From Nostoc sp. UHCC 0926 (GTDB lineage: Bacteria; Cyanobacteriota; Cyanobacteriia; Cyanobacteriales; Nostocaceae), in assembly GCF_028623165.1 (NCBI RefSeq), contig NZ_CP117768.1, forward strand, positions 3,348,001 through 3,412,000: a DNA stretch of 64,000 nt. Direction: 5' to 3'. The position numbers and the translations under genes are program-made. Shown here one piece after another: positions 55,265-64,000 of the stretch. The notes beneath the pieces were generated by a model that made no database searches, was not told the origin of the DNA, and saw only the letters and a program-made list of their open reading frames with translations. Positions within the stretch are counted from its first letter, which is position 1; every line of letters starts with the position of its first letter.

Positions 55265-55843
55265 TTAGGGTCGGTTAATCCGATTGAGTAGCCAAAGTGA
55301 CGCAATAAGCCCTGCAAAATGTGCTGAGACAGTGTTGGTGTTTGCCTGCACCACAAGCATATCTAGACCGCTAATAATCCGGGTGGGGTCAAAAAGTTGC
55401 GTAGTTATAGCTTGGGGAGATATGGATCTTGCTACCAGTGTCCCAACGATCGCTTGCGCCCCTAAAAGAGTTACCAACGTTCCCCCTAAATTCACCCACA
55501 GCCCTAAGCGTAATACTTGCACAGTCTCGCTTTTGCGAGGGCGGTTGCTGGAATTGGAGGATTCCAATTGCTTGCCAATTCTAGTGTAACGATAAGCTAA
55601 ATAAATGCCCCCAGCCAAAATAACCAGTCCACAAATTGCTAAAAATACGCCAAAGCCAGTCCCAGGATTATTAGCAGGACTGCCAGTTCTTTGATTAAAG
55701 ATGGCGAACAGCAGCACAATTATGCTAGAAACAACGCCTAGTACTAGCTGAATCCAGAAGCTAATCCAACCTGTAAGGCGAAAGGTTTGGGCAATCGCCC
55801 GGAGAGTTGAGGAAGATGATGGAGCATCGGGAGTCTGTGACAT
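55265..55843 (-). CDS. DUF3611 family membrane protein
   Basis: 192 residues from ATG 55843 (M-S-Q-T-P-D-A-P-S-S-S-S-T-L-R-A-I-A-Q-T-F); the open frame to 55882 adds thirteen residues not like the family. Four membrane helices: about F-W-I-Q-L-V-L-G-V-V-S-S-I-I-V, F-G-V-F-L-A-I-C-G-L-V-I-L-A-G-G, L-W-V-N-L-G-G-T-L-V-T-L-L-G and F-A-G-L-I-A-S-L-W-L-L. DUF3611 occurs in cyanobacteria and chloroplast-bearing plants; its role is unknown to me. Confidence 0.85.
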   Translation of the reverse strand: MSQTPDAPSSSSTLRAIAQTFRLTGWISFWIQLVLGVVSSIIVLLFAIFNQRTGSPANNPGTGFGVFLAICGLVILAGGIYLAYRYTRIGKQLESSNSSNRPRKSETVQVLRLGLWVNLGGTLVTLLGAQAIVGTLVARSISPQAITTQLFDPTRIISGLDMLVVQANTNTVSAHFAGLIASLWLLNRINRP

Positions 55844-56512
55844 ACTGTTCACCAATGTGCTGGGCGCTTTCAAAAGACACAAAAATACGCAGAGAAGCAG
55901 AACTTCCAGGGGACACGGAAAGCCTTGTTGAGAGGTATCGCACTTTGCGTCTCTCCCTTTGCTAGTCTTTGCGTCTTCTTTGATAAATTTACTATCACAC
56001 TTGCCAAATAAGACAAGAGATTCTCTTGTCGAGGAAATCAGAAATAGTTAATGCTTAGGTGTGTCCACAGGCGTAGCAGCTTTAACCCAGACATATGACT
56101 TAGCTTAAGCTTTTAGAATCTGCATTGGGAAAATCACTGTAAAACAAAGTGTTTATTAAGTTTTACAGACAAAATTGCATTTTACCTGTAAAATTTCTTC
56201 GATGGCATTTTATTGCTTAAGCAGTTCTAACCAGCCCGGCATCACTTAACACCAAGGTAGTGACTTCGCCACTGTCTGTTCGCTCCTGACCACACCGTAT
56301 TGAGCTTGGGTAGGGGTACAGTATTTTGTGCCCCTAAAACTCGCAAACTCGTCCCACAACTTCATAGGCGTGGGTAATCATTTGGTGTTTACGCTTTGGA
56401 AATCTAATCTAAGTAGCTTTATATATATTACTCACTTAGTAGTAGCACTGTATACTGACTACAAGAATTGTAGACCTTACCCTAAGGCATTTATTTTAGC
56501 CATTCACTAACC
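55844..56512. other. Intergenic region between the divergent DUF3611 and PadR genes
   Basis: About 670 bases. No frame longer than 60 residues has family features. AAGACAAGAGATTCTCTTGTC near 56012 is a small palindrome. No terminal-repeat element was identified. Promoters of both divergent genes should lie here. Confidence 0.45.
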
Positions 56513-56860
56513 ATGAAACTTGAGGATATATATCAATTTTTTGAGAATCCTCCGCCAACTTACCTTTGTCAGGAAGTAGCAGTTTGTTACATACTGTCTG
56601 TTTTGTTACAAGGTGAATCCTACGGAACTGAGTTGATTGAGCGATTAGAAACTGAATATCCCACCTATAGGCTTTCGGATACCGTACTTTATAGTGCAAT
56701 CAAATTTCTGGAAGACCAAAAGGCAATCACTGGATATTGGAAGAAACTCGAAGGACGAGGACGCCCCAGGCGGATGTACCAAGTTTTTCCAGGATGGCAA
56801 GTTCAAGCACAAGATTTAGCTTTTCTTTGGCAAGACTACATCAACAGAAGGACAAAGTAA
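56513..56860 (+). CDS. PadR-type transcriptional regulator
   Basis: 115 residues with the PadR winged helix: A-V-C-Y-I-L-S-V-L-L-Q-G-E-S-Y-G-T-E-L-I-E-R-L, S-D-T-V-L-Y-S-A-I-K-F-L-E-D-Q-K-A-I-T-G-Y-W and the wing G-R-G-R-P-R-R-M-Y-Q-V. The usual long C-terminal dimerisation helix is short, as in the PadR-s2 subgroup. The ligand and targets are unknown. Confidence 0.88.
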   Translation: MKLEDIYQFFENPPPTYLCQEVAVCYILSVLLQGESYGTELIERLETEYPTYRLSDTVLYSAIKFLEDQKAITGYWKKLEGRGRPRRMYQVFPGWQVQAQDLAFLWQDYINRRTK

Positions 56861-57169
56861 CGAATAATTGATAATGAATAAGTCTCCTCCAGTCAATCAA
56901 TTTTGGATTTTGGATTTCCGATAGCGTAGCGTAAAGCCTGCGGCATGGCTTCGCTTAGAGCGAGTCATCAAGGGTCTTTTGGATTGACCCCGACCACAAG
57001 GGTATGGGGCAAGCCGAATAATAAAACTGAGAATTTTGGATTTGTTCCGCCCACGTACTCCTACGGAGAAGCAAGCTAGCAAGAGCGGCACGAAGTGCGG
57101 GGCGGGGCATGAACCAAAAAATCTTTTATCTAAAATCTACAATTCGTAGTCAAACACTAACAATTAGTT
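56861..57169. other. Intergenic region with dispersed-repeat pieces
   Basis: TTTTGGATT heptamer-like repeats near 56900 and 57033, a palindromic piece GTAGCGTAAAGCCTGCGGC, and AGAAGCAAGCTAGCAAGAG that is the inverse of sequence near 26568-26588. No gene. Confidence 0.5.
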
Positions 57170-57700
57170 ATGGATACTGCTATTCTGCCATCTACGTTCC
57201 TGCTTACCTTGTTGTTATCGGTTGGGCTGTTTTTCTTTATTCGTGCCTCGACTAAAGACCGCATAGAAACAGCGCAACTGTTATCTGAACAAGACGAAGC
57301 TGCTTTAATGTCTCAATTAAAAGAGTATTTCCGCTCACGGTCTTACCGAGTGGCAGCGGTAGACCGAGAACAAAACAAAGTGACTTTTGAAGGTTTTGTT
57401 CGCCCCAGTTGGTTCTTAGCTATATTTTTAACTCTGCTGGCAGCGACTGGTATTGTTTGTCTATCACTAGTCGTTTCCCTGCTTTTTCCTAAGCTCAGTA
57501 CCCTTGTTCTGGCTATGGTACTGCTGTCACCTTTAAGTGGTCTATTTTATTGGAAAAAATCTGGAAGACTTGAGAAGGTATCGCTCAAAGTAGAAACAAC
57601 TCAGAGCGAACAAACCTCCTCAAGTAAGATCACTGTAGTTGCCCATCGAGATGAACTCAGTGAGTTACAGAGAACTCTACAGCTCAAGGCTGGTGAATAA
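57170..57700 (+). CDS. Cofactor assembly of complex C, subunit B (CCB2/CCB4-like)
   Basis: 176 residues. A first helix (T-F-L-L-T-L-L-L-S-V-G-L-F-F-F-I-R-A-S-T-K-D-R) is followed by a soluble part and two close helices (F-L-A-I-F-L-T-L-L-A-A-T-G-I-V and L-V-L-A-M-V-L-L-S-P-L-S-G-L-F-Y-W). The R-A-S-T-K-D-R and S-Y-R-V segments fit the DUF2930/CCB family, which helps to attach heme c(i) to cytochrome b6 of the b6f complex. The family assignment is from memory of motifs. Confidence 0.75.
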   Translation: MDTAILPSTFLLTLLLSVGLFFFIRASTKDRIETAQLLSEQDEAALMSQLKEYFRSRSYRVAAVDREQNKVTFEGFVRPSWFLAIFLTLLAATGIVCLSLVVSLLFPKLSTLVLAMVLLSPLSGLFYWKKSGRLEKVSLKVETTQSEQTSSSKITVVAHRDELSELQRTLQLKAGE

Positions 57701-57812
57701 TTGTTGGTTTGGGTGACCATCTCTTAACTATGATATGCAGACTTTTTACCTGACCTACTCTTTAGGCAATGGAAAGTAGTCAGAGAGGAAATCAAGACTT
57801 CTGCTTTGTCAG

Positions 57813-57842
57813 TTTTCCCCACGACTTGTGTCGTGGGGAAAA
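57813..57842. terminator. Strong hairpin, probable terminator after the CCB-like gene
   Basis: TTTTCCCCACGAC / GTCGTGGGGAAAA, a 13-base perfect stem with a TTGT loop, 110 bases after the stop. The T/A ends make it usable in both directions. Beyond it (57843-58151) no gene is visible. Confidence 0.7.
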
Positions 57843-58151
57843 ATTTAAATTCATTAACTTAAATTTGTTGACAGAGCTTCCTTAACAATCTATGGCATAA
57901 GAGCGCAACTTCACTAGCGCTTTTGGACGCGCTTGGCTCTATACCCACTTCCTTCTGTATCATGACACTAGCATCAACCCATGCAATCTAGCGTGGTTTG
58001 AGACGAGTTGACTTTCCAACTACTTGGACTAGCCTTAAAAAGCAAATCAGCTCCAAACTAAAAAAAAATTAAATTTTGCATAAACTTAGCAATTTTGCCA
58101 GTTAATGATAGTCAGGAGCCACATTCAATGCGTAAGATGACCATTTCTGGT

Positions 58152-58469
58152 TCACCGAGTAGCTAAAGCAAGAGGTTCTTGACCTGGCGAAGGTTCTAAC
58201 ACCCTCAAGCTAGGAAACAAGAAATGGTTTTCCTCTACGTATTGAGCACCAAAGAGTCCCTTTTCTGCCCAGAAATAACGGTCTGTGGTGTGTTCGTTTC
58301 GCTTTACGAGTAGCAACGCCGGTGGCAAAATACCTTCAGCTTGAATGAATCTTCTCGCTGCTGTCACAGGCTTTTCTTCGCCACTTTCGATGCTATATTG
58401 AGGCACATGTTCCAAAATCCGCCGTCCTTCCTGACGACGACGACTTTTCCTTTTGCGTCTCCTTGCCAA
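58152..58469 (-). CDS. DUF3155 family protein
   Basis: 105 residues from a TTG at 58469, read as M-A-R-R-R-K-R-K-S-R-R-R-Q-E-G-R-R-I-L. AGGAGG lies eight bases upstream of this TTG, and the basic run is the usual N-terminus of DUF3155 proteins; the longer frame from ATG 58529 would add 20 unrelated residues and place the AGGAGG inside the gene. The core T-A-A-R-R-F-I-Q-A-E-G-I-L-P-P-A-L-L-L-V-K-R-N-E and Y-F-W-A-E-K-G-L-F-G-A-Q-Y-V is family-typical. Function is unknown; the basic start suggests nucleic-acid binding. Confidence 0.85.
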   Translation of the reverse strand: MARRRKRKSRRRQEGRRILEHVPQYSIESGEEKPVTAARRFIQAEGILPPALLLVKRNEHTTDRYFWAEKGLFGAQYVEENHFLFPSLRVLEPSPGQEPLALATR

Positions 58470-58754
58470 TCTATTGTCCTCCTCTTTCAAGCTATAGATT
58501 GTAGTGATAGCTACAAAATCCGTCGTCATTATATAAGTTCTAGTTCAAAATATCAATAGCTTTTAACCTTTTAATGCAAGAAAATTAATATCTTTGAAGA
58601 TAGAGAAAACAAAACCACCTAAGGATATAATCCCTTGGTAGTAACCATCACTAAGAAGATTTTAGTTAAGCTTTATAAAATGAGTGAGGTAAAAACTAAG
58701 TATCCTCTCTTACATCATGCCTCAAAATCTGTAATCTTGAGCAAGAGCTAAAAA

Positions 58755-60104
58755 ATGTTAATGTCTGCCAGTTCCGATTTTCTGGCTCTGTGTCGAGAGC
58801 AAATAGCGCTGCTAACCCAAGGTCTGGGAGCAACTTTAAGTATTGTGTACCTCACACAAGAATTGGTAGAGACTCCCTCAGGTGAGGCCAAACTGATTCC
58901 TGTGGTAATTTACCCAGAAACAGCATTATTACCGCCAGGAGAGGAGACTGCTGAAGCGATAGTACACAAGCAACTTCAAGTTGGAAATGTGTTTATATTA
59001 CCCAATGATCACAGAAGGTTATTGACAGCAGGATCAGAATCTCCAACCACGTCACGGGAGTCTGAGAGACCAGAGGCATCTCAACCCCATCTAAAAGAAG
59101 AATACCTACTTAGTGGTAATCAAATTGTTTTACCTCTGGTTTATGAGGGTGTGATGATGGGGTTACTGGTGACGGGTAGGCAAGACCGGGCATGGAATGA
59201 ACACGAGGAAAGTCAGATTCAACGGATAGCTCAAACACTGGCGATCGCTTGTATTTTAGATCAGCGGCGGGCATGGTTTGAGCAGCAGTTGCGTGAGCAA
59301 CAAATTCTCCAAGAAAAACAGGGGGATTTACTGGATAACCTGTTGCATCAGTTTCGTAACCCTTTAACGGCGTTGCGGACTTTTGGTAAACTGCTATTGA
59401 AACGGTTCCGGCCAGCAGACGCCAACCGAGATGTGGCAAATAGTATTGTGCGGGAAAGCGATCGCCTCCAAGAATTGCTGCAACAATTTGAGCAAGTAAT
59501 TGACTTGACAGAGGCAGATTTAGCACCACTACATCTGGCGGAAAGTGAAGTATTTGTGGAAGCAACTGTCCAAAAATCCGCTAAACCGCCGCTATTATTG
59601 CCGGGAACGGGAGATAAAGCAGTTGACTGCTCGTTAGCAGATATATTGGAACCATTATTAATATCAGCTAAAGCAATCGCCCAAGAGCGAAAGCTAAAAC
59701 TAATAACTGAAATTCAACAGAATTCACCTCTAGTTCGTGCCAACATCAAAGCATTACGAGAGGTCTTAACTAACATCATCGATAATGCTTTAAAATATAC
59801 TCCTACTGGGGGCAAAATTTTGATTCAGGCGGGGCAAAAAAAAGCTAATTTTCAGGGAATTGTGATTAGTGACAACGGGCCTGGCATTCCACCCGAAGAT
59901 TTAGAGCATCTTGGAGAACGGCATTATCGGGGTGTACAAGCGCAAACAGAAATCCCCGGCACAGGTTTGGGGTTAGCGATTGCTAAACAATTAATAGAGC
60001 AAATGCAGGGCGAAATCGAGGTTTTGAGCCCTGCAATTAATTCTAAGCTTACTTCATCCGATGCGCCGGGGACTACGTTTATTATTTGGTTACCGGAAGT
60101 TTAA
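58755..60104 (+). CDS. GAF-domain sensor histidine kinase, Hik2/CSK-like
   Basis: 449 residues. An N-terminal GAF domain (about 10-170), a coiled linker, then the H-box L-L-H-Q-F-R-N-P-L-T-A-L-R-T-F-G-K-L-L with phospho-acceptor H198. The ATPase has N-I-I-D-N-A-L-K-Y-T (N box), I-S-D-N-G-P-G-I-P (G1) and G-T-G-L-G-L-A-I-A-K (G2). There is no membrane helix, so it is cytoplasmic. The H-box and domain order fit Hik2 of cyanobacteria, related to the chloroplast sensor kinase, which senses redox or salt; that identity is likely but not certain. No response regulator is adjacent. Confidence 0.88.
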   Translation: MLMSASSDFLALCREQIALLTQGLGATLSIVYLTQELVETPSGEAKLIPVVIYPETALLPPGEETAEAIVHKQLQVGNVFILPNDHRRLLTAGSESPTTSRESERPEASQPHLKEEYLLSGNQIVLPLVYEGVMMGLLVTGRQDRAWNEHEESQIQRIAQTLAIACILDQRRAWFEQQLREQQILQEKQGDLLDNLLHQFRNPLTALRTFGKLLLKRFRPADANRDVANSIVRESDRLQELLQQFEQVIDLTEADLAPLHLAESEVFVEATVQKSAKPPLLLPGTGDKAVDCSLADILEPLLISAKAIAQERKLKLITEIQQNSPLVRANIKALREVLTNIIDNALKYTPTGGKILIQAGQKKANFQGIVISDNGPGIPPEDLEHLGERHYRGVQAQTEIPGTGLGLAIAKQLIEQMQGEIEVLSPAINSKLTSSDAPGTTFIIWLPEV

Positions 60105-60118
60105 AACTAAAAGAGGAG

Positions 60119-60138
60119 AGACGCGATTAATCGCGTCT
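60119..60138. repeat. Perfect 20-base palindrome AGACGCGATT/AATCGCGTCT
   Basis: It starts 14 bases after the kinase stop and belongs to the family also found at 45637 and 55090. It may double as a transcription-ending hairpin. It is followed by CTCATAACT-type repeats up to the next gene. Confidence 0.7.
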
Positions 60139-60234
60139 GTACAGGAGTTGGGAGTTTTCAATTAAAAAGTCGTTTCAATTCACCACTGATCGCTCATAAC
60201 TTATTATTCATCACTCATAACTCCTCACTCCTGA

Positions 60235-61479
60235 CTATCTAAGTGAAACCAACAAGTTTTGATTGATAGTCATTTGTAAATCGGTATTTGGGTCAATGGC
60301 GATTAAGTCAACACTCTTCTTACCGAAGAACAGACCAACCAACGCACCGATACCAGCGCCACCCAAGACTTCTTCTGTGGCAATGGCGCGATCGCCAGTG
60401 ACAACTGATATCGCAGTTGCTGCACCTGCGCCCAATACAGTATTCTTGATAATTGAACCAGTACTAATACCCTTCTTGACCGTTTCAGTTTTGGTAATCA
60501 CTTCAGAAGTAGCGTTAAGCTGATACTCCTGACCATTGGTCAAAACCAGTTTCTGGGCAACGAATTGAGAACCGCCTGTAGCAGGTTTGAGTTGACCAAT
60601 AACTTGACTACCAGCAGGAATCACTACAGAAGATCCGTCTTGCGTAACCACGTTTTGGGATACAGTCAATGTCAAAGGCGCTGTTTCATCCTTTGTAACC
60701 AGAATTTTTTCTGCCTTGTCATACTTCACAGGAATAGCAGTCCCTTGGGCAATTGTGACTGATACAGGTGTTGGGGTAGTAGATCCGACAGCCACAACAT
60801 AGGGCGAGTTAATTGCTGAGGCTTGATTAGAACTAACCAATGCTTGGTAAATAAAAGCTGCTACCTGGGCGCGAGTGGCGGTTGCAGTTGGATTTAGGAA
60901 CTTCACATTCGGATAGTTCACCACAATTTGCTTCTGTGTTGCTGCGGCGATCGGGCTACGGGCATAGCTAGCGATGTTAGAGGCATCGTTGAAGTATTGC
61001 AGAGTGCTTTCAGTATTGCCGCTGGGAGTATATTCTAGACCGTTAGCCAAAGAAACCAAAACCTGCTCACGGGGAATAGCTTGGTTAGGTTCAAAACGAT
61101 TTCCAGGATAACCAGATAAGAAACCAATGGTGTAGGCTTGCTCTATTGCACTGGATGCCCAATAGTTGCTTGGCACATCAGTAAAATTGATTGTCTGCCG
61201 TTGCTGTGTTTTTTGGAAGGCTTTGTTGACCATCGCCGCAAATTGAGCGCGTGTCACCGCTTCTTCAGGGCGGAAGCTACCATCAGGAAATCCGGCAATT
61301 ACACCTCGCTGTGACAATTGTTGAATAAATTGTGCCGCCCAATAGTTAGATGAAACATCAGAAAAAGTAGTTTGAGCTAAAGATGGCGAAGCTGTAATGA
61401 AAGGCGCTACAGTACCCACTGTGACGCTTAAAGCCATGAGTGCAGCTGTTCTAGATTGCCAACGATTTAAAGTAAACAT
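60235..61479 (-). CDS. Secreted S-layer-homology protein with glycine-zipper tail
   Basis: 414 residues. Signal peptide M-F-T-L-N-R-W-Q-S-R-T-A-A-L-M-A-L-S to S-L-A-Q. Three SLH repeats follow at about 37-95, 98-158 and 162-220: F-S-D-V-S-S-N-Y-W-A-A, F-T-D-V-P-S-N-Y-W-A-S and Y-F-N-D-A-S-N-I-A-S-Y-A. SLH repeats bind cell-wall polymer. The C-terminal half has beta-strands (V-I-P-A-G-S-Q-V-I-G-Q-L-K-P) and a glycine zipper G-G-A-G-I-G-A-L-V-G-L-F-F-G-K-K. Such proteins are common in Nostoc envelopes. It is the apparent donor of the SLH block in the next gene. Confidence 0.88.
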   Translation of the reverse strand: MFTLNRWQSRTAALMALSVTVGTVAPFITASPSLAQTTFSDVSSNYWAAQFIQQLSQRGVIAGFPDGSFRPEEAVTRAQFAAMVNKAFQKTQQRQTINFTDVPSNYWASSAIEQAYTIGFLSGYPGNRFEPNQAIPREQVLVSLANGLEYTPSGNTESTLQYFNDASNIASYARSPIAAATQKQIVVNYPNVKFLNPTATATRAQVAAFIYQALVSSNQASAINSPYVVAVGSTTPTPVSVTIAQGTAIPVKYDKAEKILVTKDETAPLTLTVSQNVVTQDGSSVVIPAGSQVIGQLKPATGGSQFVAQKLVLTNGQEYQLNATSEVITKTETVKKGISTGSIIKNTVLGAGAATAISVVTGDRAIATEEVLGGAGIGALVGLFFGKKSVDLIAIDPNTDLQMTINQNLLVSLR

Positions 61480-61992
61480 TAATTTTTAACTCCGGTACAA
61501 TTATTTTTTTACTGTTAAATAATTAGACAATTTCCTGAAGTATTAGGTTCCCAATTATTTCTGTTTTTTATAAAGACTATTACCTAAGTAATACAGTCAT
61601 AATTCCAAAATCTCTATCAACTGAACTAGGTAATAGCAGTAGTGTAATCACCCTATTACCTCTGAGCGCAATTAAATAAGTATTCCAATAAATATCGATG
61701 CTGAGTAAGACGATATAGAGGTAGAATGGTTGCTGTTAAATAAAATTTTTTATAGTTAAAAATGAAGGCGATCGCCCACTATAGTTAAAGTGGCGATCGC
61801 CTATCAGGGGTGATTAAAGTCACGACTTGAATTGAGTTAAATATAGTAGCGGGATTGTGGTACTAAATTCTAACTTTAATTTAGTGTGAGCCTTAAATCC
61901 TGTGCAGTTCTAAGGACAATATCAGTCCCTTGGGGAAATATGACTGATACAGGTGTTGGGATAGTAGACCCGACAGCCACGACATAGGGCAG
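61480..61992. other. Intergenic region: duplication tail and HIP1 hairpin
   Basis: 61921-61992 is a decayed copy of coding sequence from the neighbouring SLH gene (about 60738-60810), left beyond the new stop. At 61766-61802 AGGCGATCGCCCACT pairs with AGTGGCGATCGCCT, a hairpin holding two HIP1 octamers. The rest is A+T-rich. Confidence 0.65.
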
Positions 61993-64000
61993 TTAATTGC
62001 TGAGGTTTGACACGACATAGCGCGAGTTAATTGCTGAGGCTTGATTAGAACTAACCAATGCTTGGTAAATAAAAGCTGCTACTTGGGCGCGAGTGGCGGT
62101 TGCAGTTGGATTCAGGAACTTCACATTCGGATAGTTCACCACAATTTGCTTCTGTGTTGCTGCGGCGATCGGGCTACGGGCATAGCTAGCGATGTTAGAG
62201 GCATCGTTGAAGTATTGCAGAGTGCTTTGGGCATTGCCCCTGGGACTATATTCCAGACCGTTAGCCAAAGAAACTAAAACCTGCTGGCGGGGAATAGCTT
62301 GGTTAGGTTCAAAGCGATTTCCAGGATAACCAGATAAGAAACCAATGGCGTAAGCTTGCCCAATTGCACTGGATGCCCAATAGTTGCTGGGCACATCAGT
62401 AAAATTGATTGCCTGCCGTTGCTGTATTTTTTGGAATGCTTGGTTGACCATCGCGGCAAATTGAGCGCGTGTCACCGGTTCTTCAGGGCGGAAGCTACCA
62501 TCAGGAAATCCGGCAATTACACCTAGTTGAGATAATTGTTGAATAAATTGTGCCGCCCAATAGTTAGATGAAACATCAGAAAAAGTAGTTTGAGCCAAAG
62601 ATAGCGGGGAACATCCCACTTTGATGAGTTTATCTTGCAAACGATAAGTCACTTGCCCACAAACAAAACCTGCTGATTTAGGCTCTACATAAGTTTGCGT
62701 TGGCGGATTTTGTTTATCTAACCGCGATTTCCAATCGCCAGATATTTTTTCTAGAGTGGGATGCTTACTTAAAAACTCTGAGTCTGTAACAATATCGTGA
62801 GGTCCCTTAACATTTACTTTAGAACTATTGATGTAGATATTATAATCATAAATCACGTTTTTATTTTGATTATCGTCATTGTTAGTATCCTTACCAGGAA
62901 AAGCATAGAGAATGTTCCTTGAAATTTTGACATCAGATGACCCACGGGCAAATATTTGTCCACTTTTAATTTCTGGACTCTGATTATTTAAAACAGCTGT
63001 GTTATTGACGATATCAACATGCTCACTTAAAAATGTATGAATACCTGAACCACCATTATTAAATGTCAGATTGTTTTGAATTAAAGTCCGTCCTATATAT
63101 GCATCCAAATTTGGGTTCTGCTCATTTCTGGAAGTATCGATAATAATGCCATTACCATCTGTGATCTTTCCCACCGCAATCCAAGGGATGTACATGCGAT
63201 TGTTATATACCTTGTTGTTGGTCACGAACATCTTGTATCCCCGGTTGCTGTCAGAATTCCAATTGCTCCCCATCGAAATGCCACTGCAACCATAAACACC
63301 ATACCAGCCATTATTGAACACAGTGTTATTATCCACCTTCACATAATCAGACTGCCCTGCTCCGATACCTCCTCCTCCACAATCATGCACTTTGTTGTTC
63401 AGAATACGGATGTGATGAACATGACCATTGGCTCGTCCGTCAATGTTTATGCAGTTTCCGCTTGTAAGCGGATTTGATCTGTTAGTCTTCTGACTTAATG
63501 CATAATCAAGGGTTATATTGGCATTGTTTCCTATAACTTCCAGCCCGTTGATCTCGATATATGAAGCTCCACTTGAAATCAGGATACCGTTCCATGTATT
63601 ATGCTGAATTTTTGGGAAATGCCCAGGATATGCTTTATACCTAATCCATGCATTTGCAGTTCCAGAACGTTTAATACTTACTACACTCGGAGCTTTAGCT
63701 AAATTTGTGTATACTCCGTTCATAATCAATACTGTATCGCCAGGGTTAGTCAGGTCTGCTGCCTTTTGAATTGTCCTAAAGGCGGATGAAGTAGAAAGTC
63801 CACTATTTTTGTCGTTTCCGCTACCACTAACATAGTATATTTTCGGTGTTGAATTCGTGCTGATTAGCTCGCGGCTGGATAGACTCATTTCCTTGTTAAT
63901 GGATACCTGGCGAACGTTTTTAACTAAAGATACTTTTATCCTTTCTCCTTGAGCCAAAAGACTTAATACTAGGGGAATTGCAAGATATGTGCTTAAACTG
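61993..64000 (-). CDS. Parallel beta-helix protein fused to three SLH repeats, 5' end outside the window
   Basis: The frame stays open to the window edge: codons before 63957 encode S-L-S-T-Y-L-A-I-P-L-V-L-S-L-L-A-Q-G, a signal peptide, so the start lies beyond base 64000. The first part (to about 62640) is a right-handed beta-helix of the pectate/alginate-lyase-like kind: Y-Y-V-S-G-S-G-N-D-K-N-S-G, then T-I-Q-K-A-A-D-L-T-N-P-G-D-T-V and many N-N-x-V coils. From about 62600 to 62010 three SLH repeats follow that are almost identical to the neighbour's. The junction P-L-S-L-A-Q-T-T-F-S-D still shows the neighbour's signal-peptide end. It is probably a wall-attached polysaccharide-acting or adhesive protein; catalytic residues were not identified. 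Confidence 0.85.
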   Translation of the reverse strand, partial: SLSTYLAIPLVLSLLAQGERIKVSLVKNVRQVSINKEMSLSSRELISTNSTPKIYYVSGSGNDKNSGLSTSSAFRTIQKAADLTNPGDTVLIMNGVYTNLAKAPSVVSIKRSGTANAWIRYKAYPGHFPKIQHNTWNGILISSGASYIEINGLEVIGNNANITLDYALSQKTNRSNPLTSGNCINIDGRANGHVHHIRILNNKVHDCGGGGIGAGQSDYVKVDNNTVFNNGWYGVYGCSGISMGSNWNSDSNRGYKMFVTNNKVYNNRMYIPWIAVGKITDGNGIIIDTSRNEQNPNLDAYIGRTLIQNNLTFNNGGSGIHTFLSEHVDIVNNTAVLNNQSPEIKSGQIFARGSSDVKISRNILYAFPGKDTNNDDNQNKNVIYDYNIYINSSKVNVKGPHDIVTDSEFLSKHPTLEKISGDWKSRLDKQNPPTQTYVEPKSAGFVCGQVTYRLQDKLIKVGCSPLSLAQTTFSDVSSNYWAAQFIQQLSQLGVIAGFPDGSFRPEEPVTRAQFAAMVNQAFQKIQQRQAINFTDVPSNYWASSAIGQAYAIGFLSGYPGNRFEPNQAIPRQQVLVSLANGLEYSPRGNAQSTLQYFNDASNIASYARSPIAAATQKQIVVNYPNVKFLNPTATATRAQVAAFIYQALVSSNQASAINSRYVVSNLSN

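Overview
The window reads as chromosome of a filamentous cyanobacterium of the Nostoc/Anabaena group. Signs are the very frequent HIP1 octamer GCGATCGC, heptanucleotide short tandem repeats between genes (TGGGCAT, AATCCAA, GTTAGGA types), the gene order fbp-tal-zwf-opcA known from heterocyst formers, and cyanobacterial families such as DUF3598, DUF3611, DUF3155, DUF4912 and the complex C assembly factor CCB. No phage, CRISPR array, rRNA operon or complete transposase gene was seen; mobile DNA is present as many small non-coding inverted-repeat elements.

Layout. 1-6.4 kb: end of an efflux adaptor, an RpiB-like isomerase, a repeat field, then the cobalt system: the P1B-4 ATPase CoaT (minus strand) with a perfectly symmetric MerR-type operator, and its sensor CoaR (plus strand), separated by a partly decayed three-gene module (broken HATPase, STAS-like DUF4325, PIN nuclease domain). 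6.8-10.4 kb: a 1191-residue protein joining a PstS-like phosphate-binding domain, one membrane helix and three DUF4912 repeats. 10.7 kb: tRNA-Val(CAC). 12.4-18.2 kb: the oxidative pentose phosphate genes fbp, tal, zwf, opcA, closed by a strong terminator, then the cobyrinate amidase gene.

20-35 kb is an accessory stretch: a solo cyclic-nucleotide-binding protein, a haloperoxidase-type hydrolase, two SDR genes (one a fragment), TetR and AraC-type regulators, a CadD-type transporter, a pentapeptide-repeat protein, then a same-strand set cupin / zinc alcohol dehydrogenase / aldo-keto reductase / carboxymuconolactone-decarboxylase-like / Na+/H+ antiporter / second aldo-keto reductase. Parts are clearly richer in G+C than the rest and the stretch is full of MITE-like elements, one nested inside another. 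This looks like acquired carbonyl-handling functions.

35-64 kb returns to core genes (recJ, a RecB-like nuclease, def, ftsX, aat, rpsN, nth, rseP, serS, a GAF histidine kinase) mixed with a molybdenum group (ModD, a sulfite-oxidase-fold protein, a ModA carrying a PEP-CTERM tail), a BrnT/BrnA toxin-antitoxin pair beside a PIN/DUF3349 pair, and two S-layer-homology genes at the right edge. The second of these is a beta-helix protein that has captured a copy of its neighbour's SLH module. Notable oddities are a membrane helix appended to seryl-tRNA synthetase and intergenic-type repeats inserted in frame into recJ.
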